From Cranoglanis bouderius (Eukaryota; Chordata; Actinopteri; Siluriformes; Cranoglanididae), in NCBI GenBank assembly GCA_023630585.1, contig CM042562.1:10008684-10072683 (forward strand): 64,000 nt of DNA. Reading direction: 5' to 3'. Below, piece by piece: positions 1 to 11,900 of the stretch. Each line of letters starts with the position of its first letter. The first letter of the stretch is position 1. The notes below the pieces were generated by a model, which saw nothing but the letters and a program-made list of their open reading frames with translations, did not search any database and was not told the DNA's origin. Position numbers and translations under genes: made by a program.

Positions 1-400
1 TATCCAGTGGCGTGTATAGCGCGTCTCACCTCTTTCGCCGTTGTTCCTCTCGGGCTGCACCGGGCGCGGCCTCGATACTCGCCTGGGTCTTCTGTTGGTC
101 GCTCTGACGGAGTTCATTTGGCGAGTTGATTTTTTTTTGTTTATTTCAAAAACTCACAACGCTTTTCTCTAACGTTCCTCTTCCGTCGTTAACATGGGGG
201 GTCTTCGGTTTCAAATCAAACAACTCAAATGCGTAAACACTTCAAATTTCGCTGACGGAGAGCTAGTTTTTTTTTTTTTTTTCGGGGTGTTGGGACAGCT
301 CCCCCTGTGCTGCTCGGTGCTGGAGCTCGGTGTCTCTCTCGCGCGCAGGAGGAGCCATTAACGCTAACGCACTCACAGACAGCGCGCGCGCACGCGAGAG
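1..400. promoter_or_regulatory. CpG-rich segment at left edge, possible promoter or first exon of an unidentified gene
   Basis: CG dinucleotides are frequent here (for example around 1-75 and 340-400), in contrast to the AT-rich sequence that follows from about 640. This looks like the edge of a CpG island. I found no convincing coding exon or splice pattern, so no gene or strand is assigned. In tetrapods the gene beyond MSH2 is KCNK12, but nothing in the sequence identifies it here. Confidence 0.3.
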
Positions 401-540
401 AGGGAGGGGGAGGGAGGGAGCGAGAGAGGGAGGGGGAGGGAGGGAGCGAGAGAGGGGGAGGGGGAGGGGGAGGGGGAGGGGGAGGGGGAGGGGGAGGGGG
501 AGGGGGAGGGGGAGGGAGAGGGGGAGAGGGAGGGGAAGGA
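401..540. repeat. G/A-rich low-complexity tract with (GGGGGA)n core
   Basis: The plus strand is almost pure purine, starting as gagaggg/agggag units and settling into a regular hexamer of five G and one A at about 450-515. The plus strand could form G-quadruplex or triplex structures. Open frames over it (poly Gly-Arg, poly Leu-Pro) are artefacts of the repeat. Confidence 0.9.
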
Positions 541-1369
541 CATCACAAGGGATCCCTCTATTCACCAATGAAACACACACACTGCATCCGCTCACGCTCC
601 AAATTACACTGTGCATCCTCTATCCCTCTTCTCTTCTGTAGCCCATTAATAAACATCCCTGAATATCACAGACTGTATGATATACATCACGTTATTTTAA
701 AATACTCAAGGCACTATAACGCGTATGCATAAACATTTAAACATTCTTAACCTTTCAACAGAGATGGGCGATATGACAACAATATATCATTACCGCGATA
801 TACTAGTACTCAAGTTACACTTTTTATTTTGAGTATTATCAGCATTATAAGGTGTCACTGTTTTTTTTTTTTTTTAACATGCTAACAAGTAGTTAATTTA
901 GTTATGTAGTTAATTTATCAATCCCCTGCTGGGAAAAAACAACAATACGGTTTCCACTACAGATACCATTACAAACCATCAGCTAACCATTAAAACTATT
1001 GCCATTACTAACATTGGTCTTTAATGGTATCCACTAGACATAACATGCAACCAATAGAAGGCAACAGATTACCAGTAGAGACCCACAGGGACCATTACAG
1101 TTTCCATTAAAACCAATGCAATTCCCATTATAATCATTAAAACCATTATAAATTCTATGAATGTTTCTACTGATTTTTCAGCAGGGTCCCCATTACATAG
1201 TTCTATTTAATTTATTATTTATTTATTCATAAATGTTATAACCTATAAACACTAGACATGAGGCAGAAATACATCCAGAACAGGACAACAATGGGCACAA
1301 ACATAACATTAACACCTAGGAGCAATTTGGCATAGCCACTCCGCTTCTGGCACATTGTTCTTTTGTTTT

Positions 1370-1525
1370 GTTTTTGTTTTGGAGGTTGGAAGAAACTGGA
1401 GAACCTGGAGGAAGCCCACACAGGAGACACCAAGAGAACACTCAAAACTCCTCAGTAACTGAGCTCAGGATCAAATCAGGGACCCTGGAGCTGTGAGGTG
1501 GCAGTGGTATCCACTGCACCATATT
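1370..1525 (-). repeat. SINE fragment (head part), minus orientation
   Basis: On the minus strand this reads as the common fish SINE: a variable base before 'gcagtggataccactgccacc', then 'cagctccagggtccctgattt', followed by 'gggcttcctccaggttctcc'. Copies of the same family occur at 20070-20325 and 51480-51725. Diverged and truncated. Confidence 0.6.
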
Positions 1526-2201
1526 TTTACTACAGCCCTATTTTTGTCCATTTTTTTAAAAAAAATTCCCTCCACTACATACTTAATTTTTTTAAATAAA
1601 TGTTAAAAATCTGTTTTGGTGGTTCTTGTTAAGCAATGCCTGAGTAAAACTAAAAGAATGATTGTAAGATAAGGCCTATACAAAGTTCTTTCACGTTCTT
1701 CATAAACTCAAGACCTTTTAAACATTATCCCTGACTACTTTATTTTATTTTTTCTAGTAACTTTCAGAACTATGGGACTAAGACTGTTTTTCCTGTACAA
1801 CAAACCAAGAAACATGAAATATGTTAGTGAGGCTGCATTAGTACAGAAAATATTTAGTATTTAGTATACAGTATTTAGAGTCAGTAGTGTACTGTATATT
1901 ACAGTGACAAAATATCTATACTATCTCCTGTATGTGTCAGAATTTCCATACTTCTCATGGATTAGAAATGAGTGCCTTTAAACATCATACTTTTCCAGTT
2001 TTTGCAGATCTCCATACAAACCCAGATGTGTCTGGAAAAAGTTGGAGGGGAAAAAAAATGGAATATTTGTGAATTCAGTCAGTGTGATTTGGATGATTAG
2101 GATTACGTAAATATTAAAATCTTTATGGTTTATTTTCAAATTGAATATCAAGTTTAAGTTGTCAACACATTTTAAATACAGTTCATTCAATTTGTATGCA
2201 T

Positions 2202-2240
<39 letters not shown>

Positions 2241-2532
2241 TGTTTGTTTTTTAACACATGCTACAGCCAAGCACTTCAGTAAACTAGTATAGATTAAGTC
2301 ATTTAATCAGCTAACGATTGGGTGGGTGATGGTGAGTGTGTGCTCTCCTGCCAAAATACAAACGTGAAATTTGCTTGTTGGATTTTGTTTTTAGATTTTA
2401 ATTTCATTCAAATTAATGTTAAACCCGCTTATATTTCCACTTTGCTTAACAAAAATCTAATTCCTTGCACAAATATTCCATAGTTTGCTTCTTATGTTGT
2501 GAAATGATTCAATTTAATTAAGAGGGTACTTT

Positions 2533-2592
2533 CATTCCTTCATCTTCAGTAATTGCTTTATTCTGGTCAGGGTCACTCTGTATCCAGTTCAC
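2533..2592 (-). repeat. SINE 3' tail fragment
   Basis: 'cattccttcatcttcagtaa' followed by 'ttgctttattctggtcaggg' matches the reverse complement of the 3' tail of the fish SINE also seen at 51480-51540. Only about 60 bp remain. It lies just beyond the inferred msh2 polyadenylation signal. Confidence 0.5.
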
Positions 2593-2632
2593 TGATATAT
2601 GATTCACCCACTAGATGGCAACATTTCCTTGA

Positions 2633-2638
2633 TTTATT
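2633..2638 (-). terminator. Candidate msh2 polyadenylation signal (AATAAA)
   Basis: AATAAA on the minus strand, 277 nt downstream of the msh2 stop codon. It is the best-placed signal for a short 3' UTR. Transcript ends were not observed. Confidence 0.4.
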
Positions 2639-2914
2639 TTTCTCTACAATGCAGCACTGTTGGGAGTGAACCTAAACTAAACCATCTCCCAAGACAACTA
2701 AAATCCATCTCGCATAAAAATACCCCAGAACATTCTGGTATAGACGCTGTTTGAAGGAAGCAACAAAAAACAAATAGGCAGACTACAGTATATCTTTACT
2801 AGGAAAAACACTGAAACACAAAAGGACACAAATCTAAAACAAATTTATGCTCTAGGTTATTTTTAGAGTATTATACACATGGAAGGTGAAACGTATTTCA
2901 CATCACATCAAGCC

Positions 2915-5900
2915 TTATTCAATTGTAGTTTTCACGTTCTCAGAATGTGAAACTATCTTATTAACAAAGGCATTGTTGTGGGCGACCACCTCAGCCTTCA
3001 GTTTGCGCAGCTCCGCTTTGATAGCCTCATCAGTCATGTCCTGGAAAGGCAGAGCCTTCACCTTTCTCAGGAAATCCTCAATGATCTTCTCACCATCCTA
3101 TGGGTGAATCACCAGGAGGAAAAAACAGACATAAGTTTGAGGTTTTGCAGATCATCCAATAAATGACAGAGAATGTACAAAAAAAAAAAAAAAAAAACAA
3201 CATGCACACACTGATTGCCTCACCTTTCTCTCCAAGCAGCACTTTTTAGCTTCAGGTCCAGTGTCCTCGTCAACTCCGGAGACATCCTGAAACTCCTCAA
3301 GCTCCAAAGCCTTTTCCCGAGCATAAGCAATGACATGTTTGGGGAAGTTAGCCAGCTCAGCCACGTGAATCCCAAAGCTCTGGTCACACACACCTGATCA
3401 GAATATTAAACACACAAGATACACAAGTCAAAGACAAAAAGGATTTTTGTAACATCATGTGAAATAATTTCTTGCCTTTGCAATATACATTAGGGCTGTA
3501 TAATTTGTACTGAATTGATACAAATCATACAAAAACTCCACAGATAGAATTATATGGCAACATATACACTAAATTTTCTATATTCTGCTGTTATAGTTAC
3601 ACCTTTGTTTTTTGTCTATCTGTAAGGTGTTTTTCAAGAACATGCCATTTAAAATACTATTATAAAATATTATAATAGTAAAAATACTATTATAAAATAC
3701 TACAGGGTGTCCCAAAAGTCTCCATACACTATTTGACAAAATTTGACAAAAGAAGAACTTATTGAAATCATTCTCATGGCTGAAGATGGAAACTGTCACA
3801 AGGCTGCGATGGACTTTAACAGGAAACATGGCAAGCACCTCACACACGACACTGTTGCCAAACTTATAGACATGTAAAACTAGTAGACATGTAACTCACA
3901 GGACAGCCACAAATATGGTACTGGCAATGGCAGACTGTAAACAAAACATGCTAATGGACTATGGACATTAGAGGCTCTTCATAGTATAATCTAAACAGGG
4001 CGAACACTATCGCACAGACCGTTATGCCAGCACCATGTCTGTTATAGAATACAATTTTTTGGCATCATCTTGTACAGTGTGATGAGTTATCTTGAAAAAG
4101 ACAGCGGTAATCACAGTCTAAAACCGACTTTAATCAATAAAGTGTAGGTTTCCTTTTAATATTAAATATGATAGTGCAAATCACTTTCACGTTTGACCCC
4201 AATACTATCAAACGTGACTGACCTGTTTTCACCCTGTACAGCATGGTGAGAGTGTTGTCTGTGGTCAGTGCAGTGACATGGAGGTTGTTCACGGTAGGCA
4301 CTTGCTGTGCTAAAGCAGTCAGCTCATGGAAGTGAGTGGCAAACAGGCAGAAGGACTTCAGGCGAGTGGCAATGTACTCAGAGATGGCCCAAGCCAAGCC
4401 AAAGCCATCATATGTGGAAGTCCCTCTTCCCAGTTCATCAATGATGATCAGAGAGTTCTCAGTGGCAGAACTGATGTTTAAAAATGAAGATCAGGGTTGG
4501 GACGTTTGCCAATAAGAGCATAGCAACACTTAATTTCAATATCCATCTATTAGTCTATAAAGGTCTAATGGGATACATGTAAAACAATGCTGTAAGTGGT
4601 TAATAATAATGCTAAGAGGTCATAAATACTGACCGTAAGATAGCGGCTGTCTCGAGCATCTCAGCCATAAACGTGGAAACTCCTTTAATCTGGCTGTCCC
4701 CTGCACCAACACGGGCCAGCACACTGTCCACTACACTCACCTCCGCTTCGTCACATGGCACAAAGCAGCCAACCTGCGCCATCAGCACGATCACACCCAC
4801 CTGACGGATGTAGGTGGATTTCCCACCCATATTTGGACCTACAGGGAAGAGCAGAAAAGCACAGTGTGTTAAATGTGTTACACAGACAGGGTACACAAAA
4901 TGTGACTTGTAAATGTGAATACACACTTCTAATATCTTTTGAGACTTAAGTTGAATTTTTTTGAGATCCTCCATTGCACAGTGTGTGTATATATGGTTCT
5001 GCAAGATGCTCAATAAAACTTACCAGCCAATTTCCTTATAAAACTGCACAAATTGTACCGGAGACTACTATTTTAATTTTTTTGTCACACGAAATATTGA
5101 CTTTGTTTCATTTACTGCTGTTTACTGCTGGTATTTTTTTTTTTTTAATGTAGAAACATTTAATTTCATTATTTTGAAGGCATCTTTGCATGTGCCTAAA
5201 ACTTAAAATTGAATTATCCAACAACAGTGGACAGAAGTGTACCTGTAATGATGTGAAACATCTCCTTTCCTTTAGTGAAGGTCACATCATTGGGGATGAA
5301 GGCCACATCGTCCTGGGCTTCCACACAAGGATGACGTGCTCCCTTCAGGACTAACCTGCCGGTACCCTTCTCCAGTACTCTAGGCCTCACATAGGGCACA
5401 GGGGCAGCGTGGGATACGACTGAAAAGCTCACCACTGCATCTAGCTGTGCGATCACGTCATTCATTGTCTGCAGTGGGTCTACATAGCCTATAGACCAAA
5501 TACAACATCAGTACATGGCCCTGTCAGTGCTAATTCAGACTAACGAAAGGCCTTAAAGACTGATATGCTCCTTACCAGCAGAGATGCTGATGATCTCTTT
5601 TACAATGGCGTTCTGAGCCTCCTCATACTCTTCCCTGCTTTTAGTGTACTCCTCATTCAAAGAGCTCAGCTTACTGCAAAGCAGTAAAGCATCACCTTTC
5701 TGTTATCACACACTACTAAAACCAGGTCATGCGATCACATTGATCTTTATCAGGATTAACCTCTCACCTGTTGGTGAAGCGCACTCCGTTCTTCTGCACA
5801 TCCAAGGTCGTGAATTTCTTATTGTTGCGCAGGGTTTTCTCCTCTTTGCAGGTGACACGGAAGAAGTATCCTATCTGTGCATTGGATTCCAGCTTTATCG

Positions 5901-8900
5901 TCTTGCCTGCATCCAAACCTACAGCACAAACAGATGCTGAAAACTGAAGCAAAAAAAAAAAAAAAAAAAGATGCGACTATTTTGCAACAAGGCATTTGTT
6001 TTTACAAATGTGTTTTAAAAAAAAGAAAAAAAAATAGTGAAGGGCATTCTGAATCATTTGCAGTCGAGTACTTAAACACATTAAAAACGCATCTGTGAAC
6101 TCATTTTGCATAGCAGAATAATACTGAAAACTATAAATAGGCATTGAATAAATGTGGCATTTAGATGCATTTGAATATTAATAAGCTTTTAATTTTATAC
6201 TGCTACATTAACTGTAGAGCCACTCTACACATGTATCTCTTAAACTGTAGAACTGGATTTAGGAAAACTAAATTACATTTCTTCGTGATGGTTATCATGA
6301 AAGTTTAGTGAAACATGGTAAGCTTAACCCCACTTTACTGTCTATTTTATTTAAGCATCTCCAACACAGACTGAATCTCAAATGGCTTTCTATTGACTAT
6401 ATGTGCTTACGACGTAGAGTATAATGTAATGGCGTTTTAGAACCCAAGGCAGGACATAACAGAATAGAATTATTAAGCGCCTAATAGAACACAGGCACCT
6501 AAATGTTGGCACCTTGTTAAATGATAGTATCTTTTAGTATGAATTTGTATTTTTGTTGTATTCTAACTTTTAATTTTCTTTATTTTCACTTAGCTCTTCC
6601 TGGGTAGCACTCAGCTGCAACTGCACGCCTACAAACTAGGTATAATTCATGCTTAATAAACGGCCTGTAGATAGCACCATGCCACAGATTCATATTTAAA
6701 CAGAAAATAAGTTATAGTCTTGTTGTTTTCTGTCAGATCAAAGAATATCAATTTGGATATTTGAAACAGGACTTGAAAATTTGCAAATTGCGTTTACATA
6801 ATGAGTTTACATATGTTTACATAATGAGCACACAATTCATTGACTACTAGTCTTGTATGCTACCAAGAAGAGAAGGTTTAAAAAAAAAAAAAAAAAAAGG
6901 TGGGGTTTAAAAAATAAACAAATAAATAAATCATCTTTATCCAAAAGGCACACAAGTCCTTCTTACTAAGTTCTCGAGCTGCACTGTTTAGAGCTGCCTG
7001 CATGCTTTTCTCCAGCTGGTCCATGCTCTCCCTCAGTTCACTCAGTGTGGGGTCAAAGGAGGGTTTTACCAGAAATTCATGGTGCTCAATCTATAAATGG
7101 ACCACCAACAGCATTAGCAGAATAATCATGAGGGGAAAAAAAGACCTTGAACAGGACAGTGGAGATATAGGACAAAACTAGCTGACCTGGTTCATGTCCA
7201 GCGTAGTTTCAATCATCTCCTGAAACTTGGAGAAGTCAGAGACAAGGTCATTGAGGGGTGTAATGAATGCTGCATTCAGCAGGACTTGATGTTTTCCTGT
7301 CAGTGGTGGGAAAGGAAGGAGAATTTCTTCGAAACGTATACATGCATAAACCTCCAATACAAGTTTTAACTACTAGAGGTGGTTAAACAAAGATTAATGG
7401 CTTGTTAAAATATGCTACTAGTCACATTTATGTTCACGAGAAAAAGACCTGAGGAGTGGGTTATTCAAATTATTCCAAATCTATATACAAAAATCTTGGA
7501 CTATGATTAACAGTAGATGTAAGAACACTACACCAAATATTGTCGACAAAGTAACGTTTTGAGACATCTTTGTGTGACTATAACACTAGATAAAAGAGGC
7601 TTGGGGTCATACCAGCATGTCTCTCTAAGGCCTGCACCAGCGCCGGCAGCTGACCCACAGCCTGGTACACACGATAACAGTCCTGTAGGTTGGCATTTTG
7701 CCGCTGGAATTTTTTAGCCAGGCGATTCAGGTCAGGCAACCGACGCAGCAGGTCTTCCTGGCAGCTCTGTCTCAGCTCCGAGTCCTCCACAAAACTCTCC
7801 ACAAGGTCTAGCCTGAGTCACACAAAGAGTTTACCAATTTACACCAAACAGCACAGGATGGTGTATGTTTACGTATAGTTTATTGTAGTTTTCTGTAAGT
7901 AGCCGTACATTAATTATACTGTGTACAGGAAGACACGTATACAGATTCTCAATTTGTACAGTTTTTGCTGCTGTACCAACTTGTACTATCTCCTCTCTAA
8001 CAGGGTTTAAGCTTGATAGTATTCTTAGACCCTGACTTATTTGTAGTGCATGAGGATCTGTTTCTGATGTACAAAGCACTTTGGTAAGTCCCTCTGGATA
8101 AGTTCATTTGCCAAATACTGTAAATGTAAATATATACCGCTTGTTTCTACTAGACAAAGAATGTTTGGCAAACAGGAGACAAAATACAAGTGCAGAGATG
8201 ATTTCCACATCTGGCACAAAGGTTGTAATCCCAGTAATGTCACAAAACTCACAACACTATAAATCCAAGGATTAGCCCTCATTCCTTGTTAATACAATGC
8301 AATGCAGGCACATGTACAGAATTTAGATGTTCGTGTTCTCCTTCAAGCATGTTCAGCTGTTCTACAATAAAGCTAGACATCTTAGGGAGAGAGGGTAAGG
8401 TAATAGGAATACAATAATAACTCTTAATAAAAAAATAAAAAAATAAAAAAATTCTTATTTAATCCTCTGGGGCATTAATCACAGGTATCCTATCAAGATG
8501 TTTTAACGACGTCTACAGTGATAACTGTTCCTTTAAATATTCAAGGACTTATTTTGTTATAGTACATTTAAAATGCTAAACACAATGAGACTGGGCAGTG
8601 TCAGTCATTAGTTTCACAGATATAAAATCATGATCATATTTCAGCCCTAATCAATATGACTGATGTTTCAGGAATGCAAAACCATTTATGAACACAAGGT
8701 GGAAGTAATTCACCAGTATGGCATTGGCTTAAATAACCAAACAGCACGACTGATTGAAAACGTTTGCTCCTTCATTAAGAGCTGATTACACTTTAACTAC
8801 AGTCCGCATTGAAACTCATGCCATGTCATACTCACGCCTAGTTTAACACTGATGCTCCACTCAGTTCTCTAAATCAGGACATAATAAATCTGTCCAATCT

Positions 8901-11900
8901 AAAGTTAGATTTTCATCCCTGTTTATTAACTCATAAATTAAGGATGGATCACACCTGGTAAAACGGTCTCACCTTTCCTCGATCTTGTTTTTGTCCATCA
9001 GAGGCTGTTTAAGCCACTGGCTGACCAGTCGCTGGCCCTGAGGTGTTCGACACTTGTTCAAAAGTCCTGCCAGGGAGTGTGTACCTGTTGGATCATCAGA
9101 GGAAGCCTAGGGAAAAAAAATTTAATGAGCCAAATTATTGACCATATTCACATGCCGGTCATATTTCTTGTGATGTCACACTCAAGGTGGAAAGAGGGCA
9201 AATACATATGGATCTATCAAAAACAATAAGAAATGGACAAAACACAGCAACGATATAATAAATGACAAATAGTGTACAATAAATGGATTGAATTTTACAA
9301 TTATAACGTTGAAGATATAACGCAAAAACTTTTTTTTTTAAACTGTAGTTGGGTTTATATTGGATATTCCACCATCTCTTTTGATTTCATCAAAACGTCC
9401 AAAAATCATCAAACAAAACCAAATGTGTTTCAAAATACACTCAAGTTAAAGCTCTCTAAAGGTAATATTTCAGAAATGCAGATTATTGGTGCTTTATTAT
9501 TTAAGACAATCACTGAGAAGTGGAGGACTAAGAGTGATTTTTTTTATCTAGAGACTAAAGGTGCATTCACACGATGTTTTTTGTTGGGTCAGAAAAAGCC
9601 CCTAACGCAACCATAACACTCTTATCAATTACTAGATAGTATCAGCTAACTATCTAGCTTAGCTTGCTATCTAGATTAGATTTATTATTATCAGTAATAA
9701 AGATAAAATAAATACTGGTTTCGCTCTGAGGATGTAGAGGTTGTTTGCCTTTACTGTGGTTTGGAGGCTTAAAATCAAGAGAAGAGGAAGGCAAATTTTT
9801 CACAGACACTTTGTCAATGTAGTACTAGGATGCATGCTTGGGCAAGGTATTCACACAGTGTCAAATTAATTACCACCTTACTACAAATAAGAACGGTAAA
9901 GAATAAGCAAAAAGCAAATATTCAACAGCACAGTGAGGTAACATGAACATGACAAGATAGTAAGGAATAAGACAATTAGCCCTAATTGAACAATGTACAC
10001 AGGCAAACGTACATTAGCTTCAAAAGTACCAATTCGTGTATTATACATAAATATATTATTAAGCAGCTCACCTGGAAGAGATTAAGAGCCTGCACAGCGG
10101 CATTGTCGAGCCGCATGTATTGGCTGAGGTCAAATGTGGTCATTTTGAAGGAACTGAAGTTGGCCTCATCAGAAAGAAGCTCCAGATACTTTATAACAGC
10201 AGCCAAACAGGACATAGCAATCTGCAGGGGAAAAACCCACATAAATATAAACTACTGTCATCTTTATCTATTACTTGGCAGTGCTGAAATTTCAGGACCT
10301 TGATAAAGTGTGAAAAACATAACAAAACAAAACAAAGAAACAAAAAAACCCCACATCCTACTCATCAGTGCATCCAATAGGGAATTTTTTAGAATTATTT
10401 ACTAATTGCATTTTTATTTACTAATCACTTGTTTACTGAGAAGGAACAAGTAACTGTTCAAAACTCAAATTTTGGTTGTAACATTTTAGCAAAACTAAAT
10501 ATAAACTCTGTTCTTTTCTACTACTGAGAGTGAAAACCCCACGCTGTCTGGCGTATAAGCAGTGCTTATTCTTGAGACTCTCATGTTCAAAAGTTAAAAT
10601 GTTACACAACACCACTAACCTGTTTCTCCATCTCTGGGAGTGCAGCACTAGACACTGTCTCTCCCTTGCGAGCCTTCAGTAAACGGTTCAGATCCTGAAC
10701 TATGTCTTTGGTTGTAAACTCTGCCTTCTTCCTGTCTGAGAGGAGAATGCCTCCACGCTGCACCACCTGAAGCATGAACAAAAAAAAACAAAAAAAAAAA
10801 AAAAAAGCACTACATCAGCTGTGGGAGTTGCTCACACAATGTCTGTCACACACAAAATTAAAGATTCCTACTATAGATACCTGTCTTAGTTTACCCAGAT
10901 CTCCCACTGTATCTCCGGCAGGAAGCACGCACTCTTTGGGGCCGATCTGCACCAGGAGAGCTTCCAGATTGGAGAACTGGTCGTTATCTGGAAACTCGCA
11001 GACACCGAGCTTTCGGAGTATGCTATCAACATATCCAACACCCACGACACGTTGTCCATCATTTCCTGTTCCAACACGGATCCCCACCACTCCAGCAGCC
11101 CCTTCCCCTAAACCTCCTCCACTACCAAACAGAACCTCCTCAAACTGGGTCAGGTTTCCTGGAGATGCCTAAAACACGCATCCAGATACACGGAGATGGA
11201 ACAGAGTGAACAGTCACAAAAAACGTAAAGAAGAAGCAGAGGTACTAAAATTGGCCACAATACATTTACATAACAGTAACCAATAAATACAGCATCACCC
11301 TAAATGTAACTATAAACATTTTAATTGTATAAAACAACGAAACTACTGTTAACTAGTATTGTTTTATGTGTAATTGGAACAAATGTACTACAAATCATTA
11401 CTGCAAAGAAGAACAGTGAGTGTAAGCGATTGAAATTGTTAATCGTGCCAAAGCAGAGGTAAAATAACCACAAGTGTGATAAATTCATAAAACAGAATAG
11501 AGCTCGAAACTGAAACCGGACAAAAATGATAAATCGGCACCGATAACCAATCACTGGAACTATTGCCTGTTGTAGGAGCTGCTGAGAAGGGTCCGCTGTC
11601 ATTATACAGTACGAGAGCGGCCTCTAGAGGCGAAATAAAAACTATCACTGACTAATTTTGTTGTGTTATTTGAATCATTTTGGATGTCTCTATTTTTATT
11701 TGTTATTTGGAGTGTTACTCTTTGGTTCAGTTTGGATGTACAGCTTTTATTTTATTTAATATTCATTAATAGTTAATATATATTAATATTTATTTCATTA
11801 AAAAAAAAAAAGCACAGTACATTTTCATGGTACAGTCAGCACTGTTTATTTTTGTAATTAAACTTCAGCAATATTTTACTTTGAGTGTTAAGTTTTTTGA

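Larger units (their letters stand above)
541..2632. other. Region beyond msh2, no gene recognised
   Basis: AT-rich sequence beyond the inferred msh2 polyadenylation site. It holds a stretch at 762-850 resembling the diverged 'gggcgatatgac' type of fish dispersed repeat, a SINE fragment at 1370-1525, a (TA)n run at 2203-2236 and a short SINE tail at 2533-2592. The small open frames have no recognisable domain. Confidence 0.5.

Noticed and set aside
307..732. Open frames encoding poly-Gly/Arg and, antisense, poly-Leu/Pro
   Set aside because: They are translations of the G/A-rich repeat in all phases; no start context, splice sites or domain.
3152..5465. Several short minus-strand ORFs as separate genes
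   Set aside because: They are individual msh2 exons read into flanking introns; combined into one gene.
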